A stretch of DNA of 64,000 bases, taken from contig NQMI01000043.1 of the NCBI GenBank assembly GCA_002270565.1, positions 152,783 through 216,782 of the forward strand, given 5' to 3'. Below the pieces are notes generated by a model that was given only the letters and a program-made list of their open reading frames with translations, searched no databases and was not told the origin of the DNA. Origin of the DNA: Stenocarpella maydis (lineage: Eukaryota > Ascomycota > Sordariomycetes > Diaporthales > Diaporthaceae). Of the stretch, positions 35,076-45,300 are shown piece by piece. Position numbers and translations under genes: made by a program. The stretch's first letter is position 1, and every line of letters begins with the position of its first letter.

Positions 35076-36852
35076 ACAATGGGCCACTGCTGCTGTGGGA
35101 GCTGCAGGTCTCGCTCGGCCCGTCGCCGCTGATAACTAGGCCTGGTCTACTTCAAATATGTTTGGACTGTTTGGTCAGTCTATATGGTGTGGCGTCTGTA
35201 GTGTGTCTGCTTTTGGTGACGGGCAATATTCTCCGTTTCAAACTTCAGACCATGAACTCGAAACAACCCTTTTGGGAGAGCTGGTGTGTCCGGGAAAAGG
35301 AAGGTGCCAGTCCGGGTGGTGCTAAAAGGAGAAATGACAGCTCCTGGCGGAAGGGAAAAGGATGTGGCAGAATGTGGTGGGCTAACCAAACCAAGGACTC
35401 TAAAGACTGACTACATACTTAAGCAGTATAGCACAGTACTACCTGCCCAGGTAGGTAGTCTACCTGTAATATTATCTCTCACACCTCCCAACCATCTGCT
35501 GTCGTGCGCATCCCTCCCGGCTTACCTCAGCCTGGGCGCAATCCCCCAATTTCCCGGTTTCCCTCGATCCCGGAGCGGCTAACTCGCACCCCAATCACAG
35601 GCGACGACGTGTGTGCCTGTGTTGCACAACGGAGTGCTTTGTTGTGAGACTTAGCGAGACGGCTCCCTAGGTAAATCGCCAGATCTATTCTCAGATCAGC
35701 CACACATCACTTCCTTCTTCGCCATCCGCCCACCACTGCCCACCCGCGCTTCGCCTTTGTCGTGCTCCACCATCAGCCGGGCTGCCAGCGTGGGTCTGGT
35801 CTAGACTGGACTGCGCTGCATGGGACATGTCATGTCATGTTCCTGAAGACTGTCCTGTTCCTGGCTGCCACAACAAGACAGCACACAGCATCCCACTCGC
35901 TCTCAAGGCATGGACCTCGTTTGTGCTCAGCTCCCGCATATGTCTGTACGTCACCTAATCTCACTCGTGTCCAGGATTGGGCGGGAAACAGGACTACCCA
36001 GCCATGGCAGGAAATAAGATTTGGAAACGCAGGCTCAGGCTCAGGCACACATGCACATGCAGACACACGCGCGCAGGCATAGGCACAGAGAACAGGCTAT
36101 GACACGACAGGTTAACCAACCCACACAGCAAGCAGGCCGACCCCCCCTCAGCTTCGTTGCTGCAGGCCCAGGCCGCCTAAACAAGCCTCTTATCAAACTA
36201 GACCTTGGCCTAAGCCAGGCACACGCCCTATCACAGCCTTCGGACCTGCCAAGATGCCCCAGTGCCCCTGACAAGGCCGCCGAGCCAGGAACATTTTGCT
36301 CGATGCCGCCATGACAATCCCACCCACCCCACCGAGAAAGAAACCTTATCCTCCTTTGTCGTGTCCGCCCTGGCGACTCGACGGAGCACCCTGTGGGCCA
36401 CCGTTGGGACCCAGTGAATAAGCATGTCCTTCACTCCATCTTACGAGCCTAGGCCGCCTGCCCGGCCCAGTCTGCTGCCGTTCTAGCCAGGGGACGGGGG
36501 ATGCGGGTGACGGTGTGTGAGGGCGAGGGCGGCAGGGTGTGTGTTTGTGCCCATGGCTTGCTCTCCCAAGCCCGCCCGCCTGTTTGTTGTTGCTGGTGCC
36601 CCGCGGCGTTGTTGCTGGGGCTTGTCCGTGTTCGTCCTGTATGTATTTGAATAAGCCCGCGCTGCCCACCTCCTTCTCGTTCGTCCCATGTTTCCTCTTC
36701 CTGACTGTATACACAGACTGCACTCTCTTGTCATTCCTTCACCAGAGCAGGCAACTCTCCCTCACTCCGTAGCCATCACTCCTTTAGAGGCTTCGTCGAG
36801 CCAAAACCGGTCCAGTCCTTCTCTTGCAGAGACAACACAATCATTCCACACT

Positions 36853-36874
36853 ACACACACACACACACACACAC
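36853..36874. repeat. (AC)11 microsatellite upstream of the GH128 start
   Basis: Uninterrupted AC dinucleotides end 15 bp before the start codon at 36890, so the tract is probably within the 5' untranslated leader. Confidence 0.9.
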
Positions 36875-36889
36875 ATAAAAACCGCAATC

Positions 36890-37765
36890 ATGCAGTTCTC
36901 ATCCCGCCTCCAGGTCCTGGCTGTCCTCCTCCAGGCAGCCCTCCTCACATCAGCCCTCCCCGTCGAGAAGCGTGGCACAGCAATCCACTCGGGCAAGCGT
37001 CTCATGCTCTGGGACTACACCCTGACCCAGGCCTACCAGTCCAATAGCAACATCCAGGCCTCTGCTGCCTCCCTCAGCACCTCACCCGGCGTCAGCGCCG
37101 CCTTCAACTGGAACACATGGAAGCCAGAGGAGCTCCCTTCCGACCTTCCCTTCGAGCCCATGGTCCGCACCCCTGCCCAGCTGGGTGGCGATGACTGGAA
37201 GAACCTCATCTCAGCCGTCCAGTCTGGCGGTTCCAAGGTTGTGCACTTCTACAACGAGCCCGACCTGAACGGTGTCGATGCCAATGCCGCCGCCGCCTCC
37301 TACAAGAGCCAGTTCCTGCCCCTGCGCGCCCAGTACGGTGTCAAGCTAGTCGGCCCCGCCGTTGCCAGCAACGATGCCGGCTCCGCCTGGCTCCAGCAGT
37401 TCTACTCGCAGCTCTCGCCTGAGGAGAAGCCAGACTTCCTTGGTGTTCACTTCTACACCGCCGCCGACACCCCGGCCGAGTCCGAGGTCGAGAACGCAAA
37501 GAAGTACATCTCGGACAAGCACGGCCAGTACGGTCTACCCGTTGTCGTCTCCGAGATTGGCAGCACCAGCCGCGACCCCACCAGCGTCGACACCTTCACC
37601 AGGGGCATCTCCTCGTGGCTGGACGGGCAGGACTGGATCACCTCATACGGCTTCTTCGGCGCCACCACCAAGCCCGTCGACGGCTTTGTGAGCCCCGCCG
37701 CTCAGCTGCTCGACACCAGCGGCGTCTGGACGACGCTCGGCCGCTGGTGGATCGACACGAACTAA
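36890..37765 (+). CDS. Secreted glycoside hydrolase, GH128-like (beta-1,3-glucanase)
   Basis: A single-exon gene of 291 aa. GH128 enzymes hydrolyse beta-1,3-glucan and act in the wall or outside the cell. The signal peptide (about residues 1-22, ending LLTSA) is followed by a Kex2-type site at EKR (27-28). The TIM-barrel core has the family landmarks: KRLMLWDYT, AFNWNTWKPEELPSDLPFEP, VVHFYNEPD with Glu123 as the likely acid/base, FLGVHFYT, and VVVSEIGST with Glu222 as the likely nucleophile. The protein ends at the catalytic domain, with no binding module or anchor. The ATG at 36890 was chosen over the in-frame start at 36824 because the latter would translate the AC repeat and bury the signal peptide. 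It is expected to serve in cell-wall remodelling or attack on other fungi; that role is inferred. Confidence 0.87.
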   Translation: MQFSSRLQVLAVLLQAALLTSALPVEKRGTAIHSGKRLMLWDYTLTQAYQSNSNIQASAASLSTSPGVSAAFNWNTWKPEELPSDLPFEPMVRTPAQLGGDDWKNLISAVQSGGSKVVHFYNEPDLNGVDANAAAASYKSQFLPLRAQYGVKLVGPAVASNDAGSAWLQQFYSQLSPEEKPDFLGVHFYTAADTPAESEVENAKKYISDKHGQYGLPVVVSEIGSTSRDPTSVDTFTRGISSWLDGQDWITSYGFFGATTKPVDGFVSPAAQLLDTSGVWTTLGRWWIDTN

Positions 37766-39896
37766 GGGGAGGGCTCAGCGAGACGGACCCAGACGATTGG
37801 GAACTAAACCCTTTTTTATGAAGTGCCGGTCTGTTGCTTCGATTCTTCTCCCACCCCCAAATGTAGGGTATTCTAGAACGAATTTTTGGTACGTGATACG
37901 ACTGCATTGCGTAATGGATTAGTGTCAGTAAATACATTTGAAACTAATTACTCTGGCGTGTTGCACATTTGTTCTTTGACGAGTGCTCGTGCTCACTTGA
38001 CGTAATCATGCCCCATAAAACAGTACATTCACCTGACGCATCGAAGTCGACTGGTCTGATACGCGGCCGTGATCCCTTACCCCAGGCCACGGAAACCTGA
38101 GAAACGTGTTCATCCAAATGTGTTTGTTTATCTGGAGGCTATCCCAGAACTCCCCAGCGGCTGTGTTGATCGCTACCCATCTTTTGTGCGATCGTGTTCT
38201 ATTATGAGAGACGACGATCCCTTTCTTTCTGGGCTAGTCCAGCTTGGCCGCAGCCCGGCGGTTTGCAATTGGCTTGGCCAAGGTTGCAATCTCACCAGCA
38301 AGAAAAGAAAGAGAGAAAGACCACGCCGTTCTCGCGCGTGGCCTGAAACCGCTCTGGCCCGGCGACCCGGCTTTCCTTGTACACTATCTGTGGGATGAAT
38401 GGGGGAGGGCGGGTATCATTTGGCCCCCAAACCACCCTGCGTTGTCCTCGATCCTCCACGCCGCTACAACACCCTATAGAATCCGAACTTGCCGGCCCCC
38501 AACAGGCAGGTCGGTCACACCCGTCCTAGGCTTTGCAGGGACTTTGACCACCGCAGGCCGGGGATCTTCACTCGCGCTTCCCCCATGAGGCAACTAACTA
38601 CGCTTTCGCTACGATGGATACCGACGACTACCTAGTCCATGTTTGTCGTGACCGCAGGCCCCGCTCTAGAAGCGAGGCTCTTTTCTTTCTGTATACACTA
38701 TGGAACTTTTTTTCTTTCTTTTTCTTTTTTCCTTCTTCTTCTTTTCTTCTTCTCCATTTCTAAGACTAAATGCCCCCCTTCCCCCACAGAACGGACTCCC
38801 GATCGGGTCCGCATGCGATGCTGGATGCGACCAAGTCCCAGGGCGGCGGGCCAGCTGGGCTGGCTGTGGAGACCCCGATCTCCACCGTGGGTTACTACAC
38901 TACCCATTCTTTTTCGTGTTTACCCGTTGGTAGGTGCGCCAAGTCGTTGGGGGCAGAGGGGGGCTATTCTGATCCCCCTGTCCCCATTTCTATATCAGCG
39001 AAGCGACCATCCTGCTGCGCGTGCGCGCGGGCACGGCAGGTTGCCTGTGTTGCTCCCTCTTGCGTTTTTCTTGTTTTCTTTCTTGCTCTTCCTTTGTTTC
39101 TTGAGGGTGGGTTCCGAACCCTTCCCCCCCCCCTCCCCCCGATCGTGTTCGGAAATGACTGGCAGGCGTGCCTTTTTCCCCTGCGTCTGGTACAGCAGCG
39201 GCGGCGGAGGCAGAGCCGCACCCGCCGTGCTGCCCTCGTGGGAAGCCCAGGAGCTTAAAAATAGGGCTAACTCGTTTGATGCGTCGACCCGTTTTTGAGT
39301 GCATATGTCATGGTGGGGTCTCGGGAATCGTCGAGTTATGACCGCCGGCGGGGAGGCCTTCCGATGCCCCCGGGGGCTGCATGGCGGGAGGGCCGGGACA
39401 CAATCAGTAGTGCACGTAGCCAGCCACTCAGCGTTCTTCGCCGCGGGATGTAGTGCAGTGGTGGCCTTTTCTTTGTTTTTATTTTTCTTGTTGTTTTTTA
39501 AACCTTTTGCACACGGGCCACAACAAGGCGCGACTGACTCGTCCAACTGGCGGACTCGGACTTGGCCGATCTCATGCTCTTTTCGGTCAGGCGAGGGAGA
39601 CCGTAGGTGTGTAGACCAAGTAAGTCAAACACCCGTGTCGCGCACCACCCTTGAAGAGGTAATCCTGGACACGACGTTGGTAGCCACTTAGGTCTCATTA
39701 ATAATATCGATCGTATCTATGCAATGGCGTGTACTTGTACAATATACGCTATAACTTCACCCTTGCGCTACCCATGGAGCAACAATTCAATCCGTTGATA
39801 TAATTCCTCTTGTTGCTGACTCCGGGTTATATTAATTGCCACCTGCTGATCGAGGTGACCCCTGAGAATGGGTGGCGTTGGGACCCTTACGAGGCT
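37766..39896. other. Intergenic, simple-sequence rich
   Basis: About 2.1 kb with no supported gene. It contains a long pyrimidine tract at about 38706-38758 and further T-rich and C-rich runs (39060-39140, 39465-39500). Overlapping frames at 38639-39298 run through these tracts and are rejected. Confidence 0.45.
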
Positions 39897-40196
39897 ATGA
39901 CCAAGTACCACATATTCAGGAACCCGCACGATGTCCCCAGGGGATCTAGAGGACGCTCTCACTGTGTCGTATCACAGCTTAGCTGGCTGGTTTACATCGA
40001 GGCCTCCAAAAGGGCGGACGATGCGGCTAAGAAAGCCGCCGGTGGGCCATACGACGAGGCTTTCGTGGCGGAGGCGGAGGGGAGACGGCTACAAGTCACC
40101 CCTACTTCTATGGTTTGCGATATGTCGAAGGATGAGATAGTCGAGAAGGAATCAGATAAGAATCAAAGGAGGCCACCGTACTTCTTTGATTCATGA
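39897..40196 (+). CDS. Hypothetical protein, possibly a gene fragment
   Basis: A 99-aa frame from the first ATG (MTKYHIFRN...), with the open frame extending upstream to about 39810 (VTPENGWRWDPYEAMTKYH). Composition is coding-like: balanced charges, an Ala/Lys/Asp helix (EASKRADDAAKKAAGGPYDE) and a clean stop. There is no recognisable domain. The open frame before the ATG suggests a lost 5' part, so this may be a remnant of a longer gene. It lies next to an AT-rich stretch that ends in a poly-A run. Confidence 0.35.
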   Translation: MTKYHIFRNPHDVPRGSRGRSHCVVSQLSWLVYIEASKRADDAAKKAAGGPYDEAFVAEAEGRRLQVTPTSMVCDMSKDEIVEKESDKNQRRPPYFFDS

Positions 40197-40214
40197 CCGG
40201 TTGCAGACAAAACA

Positions 40215-40234
40215 CTACCTAGGTACCTAGGTAG
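40215..40234. repeat. 20-bp perfect palindrome
   Basis: CTACCTAGGTACCTAGGTAG reads the same on both strands. Related ACCTAGGTA motifs occur elsewhere in the window's non-coding DNA (about 19583, 29851). Confidence 0.85.
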
Positions 40235-40904
40235 CTAGCATCGTGACAGGTGCTTGAGTGCCAGTGTAGGTCTAGTTACATGCTTCATGCGTTCCCAGCC
40301 ACTGTGGCTAACGAATATGCCGTACTCTGCAGATAACTATATGTTTTAGATTTTAACAGATAAAATGATAAAGCAAGTAATAATAATAATAATAAGGCTA
40401 CCTTCTAATAATATTAAAGGCATCTTCTAGATCACTCTAAAGCGCCATAAGCTGATATTAAAAAGATGGAAGAATATCTTATAGAGTACTATACCGTTAA
40501 AGAGAGTTTCTCAGTGGAAATTATTATATAAATCTTGGAACTAGGACTTAGGTAGATAAAGTCATCCTGAAAAAAAGCATACAGAGGTTTCCACCAGGGA
40601 ACACGTCGGGATATCATTCGGGATATAGAAAAGAAAGGAGCACCGCCTATCCCGACCTCCAGCTATACCCATATTTATATTCAAGACTAGCCTACTAGAT
40701 GGGCTTAGATATAAATGTTATGAGAATCAATATTGGGCCATCAGGTGTTTTAGGAGTGAATACTGGATGTGTGAATTCTGGGAACAGGTGTTGTGGAATA
40801 TACCCTTTTCTGTATGTACAATTCTCCGGTTTCATTATCTATATTCACACATGATTATGGTTTACACCTCAGAAAATGTGCTTAATGGTATTTTAATCCG
40901 TGCT

Positions 40905-40925
40905 AAAAAAAAAAAAAAAAAAAAA
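40905..40925. repeat. 21-bp poly-A run
   Basis: An uninterrupted run of A on the plus strand at the edge of an AT-rich block. It could be the tail of a retroposed sequence, though no target duplication was found. Confidence 0.85.
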
Positions 40926-40939
40926 GGGAAAGATGATCA

Positions 40940-43558
40940 TCAGTCCTCCAGTCGCACGGTATGAGTAGACCGGGATGGCTCGTCGTAGTAGTTAAACGTC
41001 GGAGGCTTATGCCGCCGCGCAGTCCCCGGTGCATGGCTCAAGCGACTCGAATGCTGACTCGAGTGGCTCTCAGGCCGGACGATCGATATGTCGAAATCGT
41101 CGTGACCATCAACATCGTCGTCTTGGGTAGTCTTGGTCGTTGCCGCGAGGTAGCCTGCCAGGCTCAAGTTGTCATCCTTGTCCGCGTAAGGACGCTCGCG
41201 TTGCGAGGCCCCGGCCGTCTTGCGCAGCCGTCCGTCAATTGGCGGAGCGTCTTTTGTCTTCCTTGTGAGTTCCGGCTCCTGGTCGATCAGGACCACCATC
41301 CACACGCCCACGGCGCCATTGCTGCCAATCAGAGGGGTACAATGTATCCACCGCACCCTACCCTCGCTGCTGGTCGTGCTCAGCCATCGCACCTTGGCAG
41401 TGACGCCGTGGCCGCCGGCAAAGGCGTTGTTGAGCCCCTCGCGGACTCGGTTCGAGCCACCGATCTTGTCCATGAAATTTGACTGGAGAATACCAGGCAT
41501 CCTTAGGGATGGAGAGGCGAAGAGGATTCGCAGACTGGGGTACGGCCGGACAAGCAGGTAGTATTCGTAGATGCCAGGGAGCTTTCCGGCATCATTGATC
41601 GACGCGGAGATCGATGACGCAAGCCCCTGAATTGGCGATGTCTCATCTTGGATTAGGATACGGGGCTTGTGCCAGTTTGTTGATGTTGCGTCTTGGGGCT
41701 TCTCTTGCCGTACACGGTGCATGTTGCCGCCGCGGCGGCGTACCGTCTCGAGCTCGGTCATGTTGAACATGTCACAGAGATTCTGAAACTCTTCCATCTC
41801 CTCCTCTTCGTCGTCATTTGCATGACTAGCGGCTGCAGCGGCCTTTCTCTCATCGACCAGGTTTTGAAGGGCATCCAGACCTGACATCTGCTTGGCAAGT
41901 CCCGAGACATCGACCTGCGCACCGATAAAGTAGCGCACAGCGCCACGGCTGTCGTACAAAGGGGCGACCATGAGGAGATTCATGAAGGGAGAACCATCAC
42001 GCCGGTAGTTGAGGAAGGTCTCGTAGTGTTCTTGTCCAGCGGCGATCTTGTCCCGAAGTCGCTTCGTGCTGAAAGGATTCGTCTTGGGGCCCTGTAGGAA
42101 ACGACAATTGTGACCAATGACGTGCTTCATGCCATACTGCGTTGTTCTGTGAAACTCTGCCCACACAGTTAGCTGGTGCTACCATAAAACTCACTGAAGG
42201 CCATTAAATGGCATCATACCTTCGGATGCGAATATGATTGGGTTGTCGCGTCTTGAGGGGTCTGTCAAACAAAACACCTCCGCAAGGCCCTCAGACATAT
42301 CCTTCAGCTGAACAGGAAGAGTGCCTGTAATCCTTTTCCTAATTGACACACTGACGGTCTGGATCCATACGTGTGTGACGTAGGCAGGCAGGTCTTGCTG
42401 AACCAGAACCTCAAAGGCAGCCTCAGCCTTCTTCTCTAGCGAGGTATTGGCCGTTTTGTAGGCATTTTCGATAGAAAATTCATGCTCAGGAAGTGTTTCG
42501 AGGCCATCAGCTATGGCATTTGCGTATAAAATAGCCCGCAGCGCCTTGAGGCAGTCCAGGTAGTACGACAGGAGAGGTAGCGAATCGGGACGAGATGAGT
42601 GCAGGAAATCCGTGAAGCGCTGGAGTAGGATGTGGTCTCGGAAGATGGCCTGGAGATGGTCTTTGGAGAAGATTAGTTCAGAGCGGTCCTCTAGGTCATA
42701 GTGGTGTCCGTTGTCTCCGTGGGATGGCACTACGAGGTCAAACGAGCCCGGTTCGACCTCCTCTTCAGCCAAGGGCTCAAGCATGTCCTCATCTCCGGCG
42801 CCTTTAGTTTGTAAAGGAGGTAGCATAGAAGTGGCGTTCGTGACGTTCGTGCGATATGACGATGCGGCTGAATTTGCCCCCGACCCCGAGGAATGCGTAG
42901 CTGGGCTCATGGGCGGGCTAAGGGAAGACTGCCTGCTCCGAACAGCCAAAGGAGGCTCGGGATACCGGGCCCTCCCTCTTCCTCCCTCCCCCGAGAATCC
43001 CCCTGGAGATTGGGCAGTACTAGAGTCAATTATGGTTAGCTGTACACTTGGGGCCGATGTAGACTCTATGGTTCGTGAGACGCACAATATTAATTCTTCC
43101 TGCGACGTAATATTGTTGGGGTTGGTTGGCCTCGGAGGTTTCCAGCCCTCGTCTTCGTCCTCGTTTTCCTCGAGCAATGGCTCATCAGTAACTGAGGGCT
43201 TGATAGCCTGTTTCTCCGAAGCGAGACGGCGCGAGGGACGCTTAAGGGGAATATCGGGTATCTCTGCACCACCGTCTTCGTCAAAGCCCATACCATTCTG
43301 CTGACCATTGTTGGGATGAGCGATATTCAGAGGACTATGAGGACTTTGTTGTTGGCTACTTAGCGACGTGAAACCCAGAGAGCTGTGAGCACGGTCGGGT
43401 TGCGAAACGTTGAGGTCACCGCCGTGCCTCTGTCGGCGGTGGTGGTTCGGGCCAAGAGCTGCCTGAGCCATGAGTCTTCCGCGTCGGAGAAGTCCAATGA
43501 CTGAACGTGAGCCAAGATCAGACTCACGAGCCACGGGGGATTCAGACGGTTCAGACAT
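40940..43558 (-). CDS. RGS-LOV blue-light photoreceptor (BcLOV4-like)
   Basis: Two exons on the minus strand: 43558-42220 and 42156-40940, giving 851 aa. The intron (GTATGA donor, GGCAG acceptor) splits the start of the LOV core (FASE/EFHRTTQYGM). Residues 1-290 are low-complexity. An RGS domain follows at about 292-440 (SELIFSKDHLQAIFRDHIL, then FTDFLHSSRPDSLPLLSYYL). The LOV domain is at about 440-540, with IGHNCRFLQG, in which Cys464 would form the flavin adduct, then YRRDGSPFMNLL and VRYFIGAQVDVSG. The C-terminal part (about 560-851) resembles the extra conserved region of this family. The order RGS then LOV matches the fungal RGS-LOV group typified by Botrytis BcLOV4, reported to bind membrane lipids on blue light. 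It is expected to damp G-protein signalling in a light-dependent way; that is inferred. All key LOV residues visible are intact. Confidence 0.9.
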
Positions 43559-45300
43559 AATTTCACTAGGAACAGAGGCTACTTATACCGTGTGTAATGA
43601 AGTGTTGGTTTAATTGAGGATGGGGGCGTCGATGCCAATATAATCATGCACAACGCTGATGCTCTCAGATCAGCATCCCTTCACAACGTCATTCATTTGG
43701 CGGCAGCAAACTCGCGATTGCAGCTAGACCTGCACGCATAGCTGATCGATTATCAGGTAGTGATCGAGGGCAGATAGAGGGCAGACGAGTGGACACAGGT
43801 GGATGCAGTGGATATAAGGTTTTTCTAGGAGAGCATGGGCGCTCATAATCCAACATTGGAATTGGTCTATTGATGTGATGGGCGGCGAGCGATCCGCGTC
43901 GAGTCGGAAAACACACGACCGCAGGTACAGACTCGCCATCGAAGGAATTATGTCCTCTCCATTCAGCGGTGGCGCTTCTGTCCGACCCCTTCACTGGACA
44001 AATTTTGACGGAACTACAGGGTGGCAAGCGGCAAGGCATCATGGGAACCATGTCGATATCACGTTGTGAACGGGCGGTTGAGGAGCAGATAGATCAGCCA
44101 CTAGCGCGCTTGGGCTGTGCTCGGGGCACCGCCTCTGTAGAATTGGAAGGCCCACGAAATAGCTTCTAATCTTAGTGTGCTGGTAAGTGGAATAGTCGAG
44201 GTAGAGGACGCTGGTACGCTAGCCACAGTGTCACCGTTACAGGTCTCGGTATGGCTCTCCCTTTGGGATGAAGCGTCGCAATTACTCGATCAAGCCACTG
44301 GCATTGTCCAAGCCGCGGCCAAGAGTCAAAAACGATACGTATGAGGACTTTCTTTCGCATCTGCTTCCTTGCATATTCCCCAGGCATGTGACACGCAGGG
44401 GTCCAATTTGGTTTCGCACACGGTAGGTACGAGCTCGATGCCTAGTTAGGTATGTGGTTGAGAGGTGGGCATCTCACCGCATTGGCACGTTTTCCATAAG
44501 CTAAAGTTCACGAGGCCTGTTAGGCCCTGGCCTCAAAGTGGAATTAAAGATCAGTGGGTCAACAGAGAGTCACGGTAGCATTTTGGATCTTGAACCTACG
44601 TAAATGATTTGAAGCTGTCCTGACTTGGGCAAGATCTGCCTCCAGAAAGTCATCGATCGTGAGCCAAGGCCCTTATTAGTTGAGAACGGATATTCGCACC
44701 GAGGAAATCGGCTGGTACACTGATACATTATTTACTTAATCGCTGCAGCCAATTAGAGCGCCCCATTCGACCACACTCAACCACGTATACCACCCCAACC
44801 AGGTGCTTTTGGTGCCCTCACCTGCAGACCTGCCAAACCCCCTTCACCCACCAAACAATACTCCCTTGCCAACCACCCATAACTAGCAATATAGACCAAA
44901 TTCCTCTTGCAATCAATTATTCTGCTATTAGAAATATATCTTTATTAGTTAGAATTGAGTTTTCTGGTATTATAGTAATATCGCTCGTCCCTAATTATAC
45001 CTATCTTGAGACATAGTAGCAGGTGGATTATTATACCTAGAATACTAATATTACCGCTATAAACGGTTGCTAACCAGCACTTTTTAATCCTCCTGCCTTC
45101 CTGAAACTTTTCTACAATGGATATAATACCTTTATAGACCTTAAGGCAGAATTAGATATCGTTATAAAGTCTACTAGATTCCTAACTATGATCTAAAGGT
45201 TAGGGCTAACTTAAGTAGTATTAATGTGCAGCTGTAGCAGTTAGCAACCCTTAACCGCTATATTAAATAATGCTATAATAATTAAAGTAGGTTGCGAGTG
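43559..45300. other. Intergenic, grading into AT-rich repeat DNA
   Basis: The first 1.2 kb has normal composition and includes the promoter of the RGS-LOV gene; no gene was recognised. From about 44880 the sequence becomes AT- and TA-rich, as RIP-mutated DNA is. Confidence 0.45.

Larger units (their letters stand above)
34102..36889. other. Long low-complexity intergenic region
   Basis: About 2.8 kb between divergent genes (MFS and GH128) with no supported coding sequence. It is rich in simple repeats, listed separately, and has an AT-rich patch at about 34735-34870. The last few hundred bases upstream of the GH128 gene are pyrimidine-rich and probably hold its promoter and 5' leader. Confidence 0.5.
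40197..40939. other. AT-rich spacer ending in poly-A
   Basis: This 743-bp stretch is AT-rich between about 40320 and 40905, with an (AAT)n run at 40378-40395. No gene was seen. A 21-bp poly-A run closes the AT-rich part, 14 bp from the stop codon of the RGS-LOV gene. Confidence 0.5.

Noticed and set aside
36824..36889. Upstream in-frame start for the GH128 gene
   Set aside because: It would translate the (AC)n tract into His-Thr repeats and place the signal peptide inside the protein.
38639..39298. 219-aa frame rich in Phe, Leu and Ser
   Set aside because: It runs through long poly-pyrimidine tracts and overlaps other equally long frames; no domain is visible.
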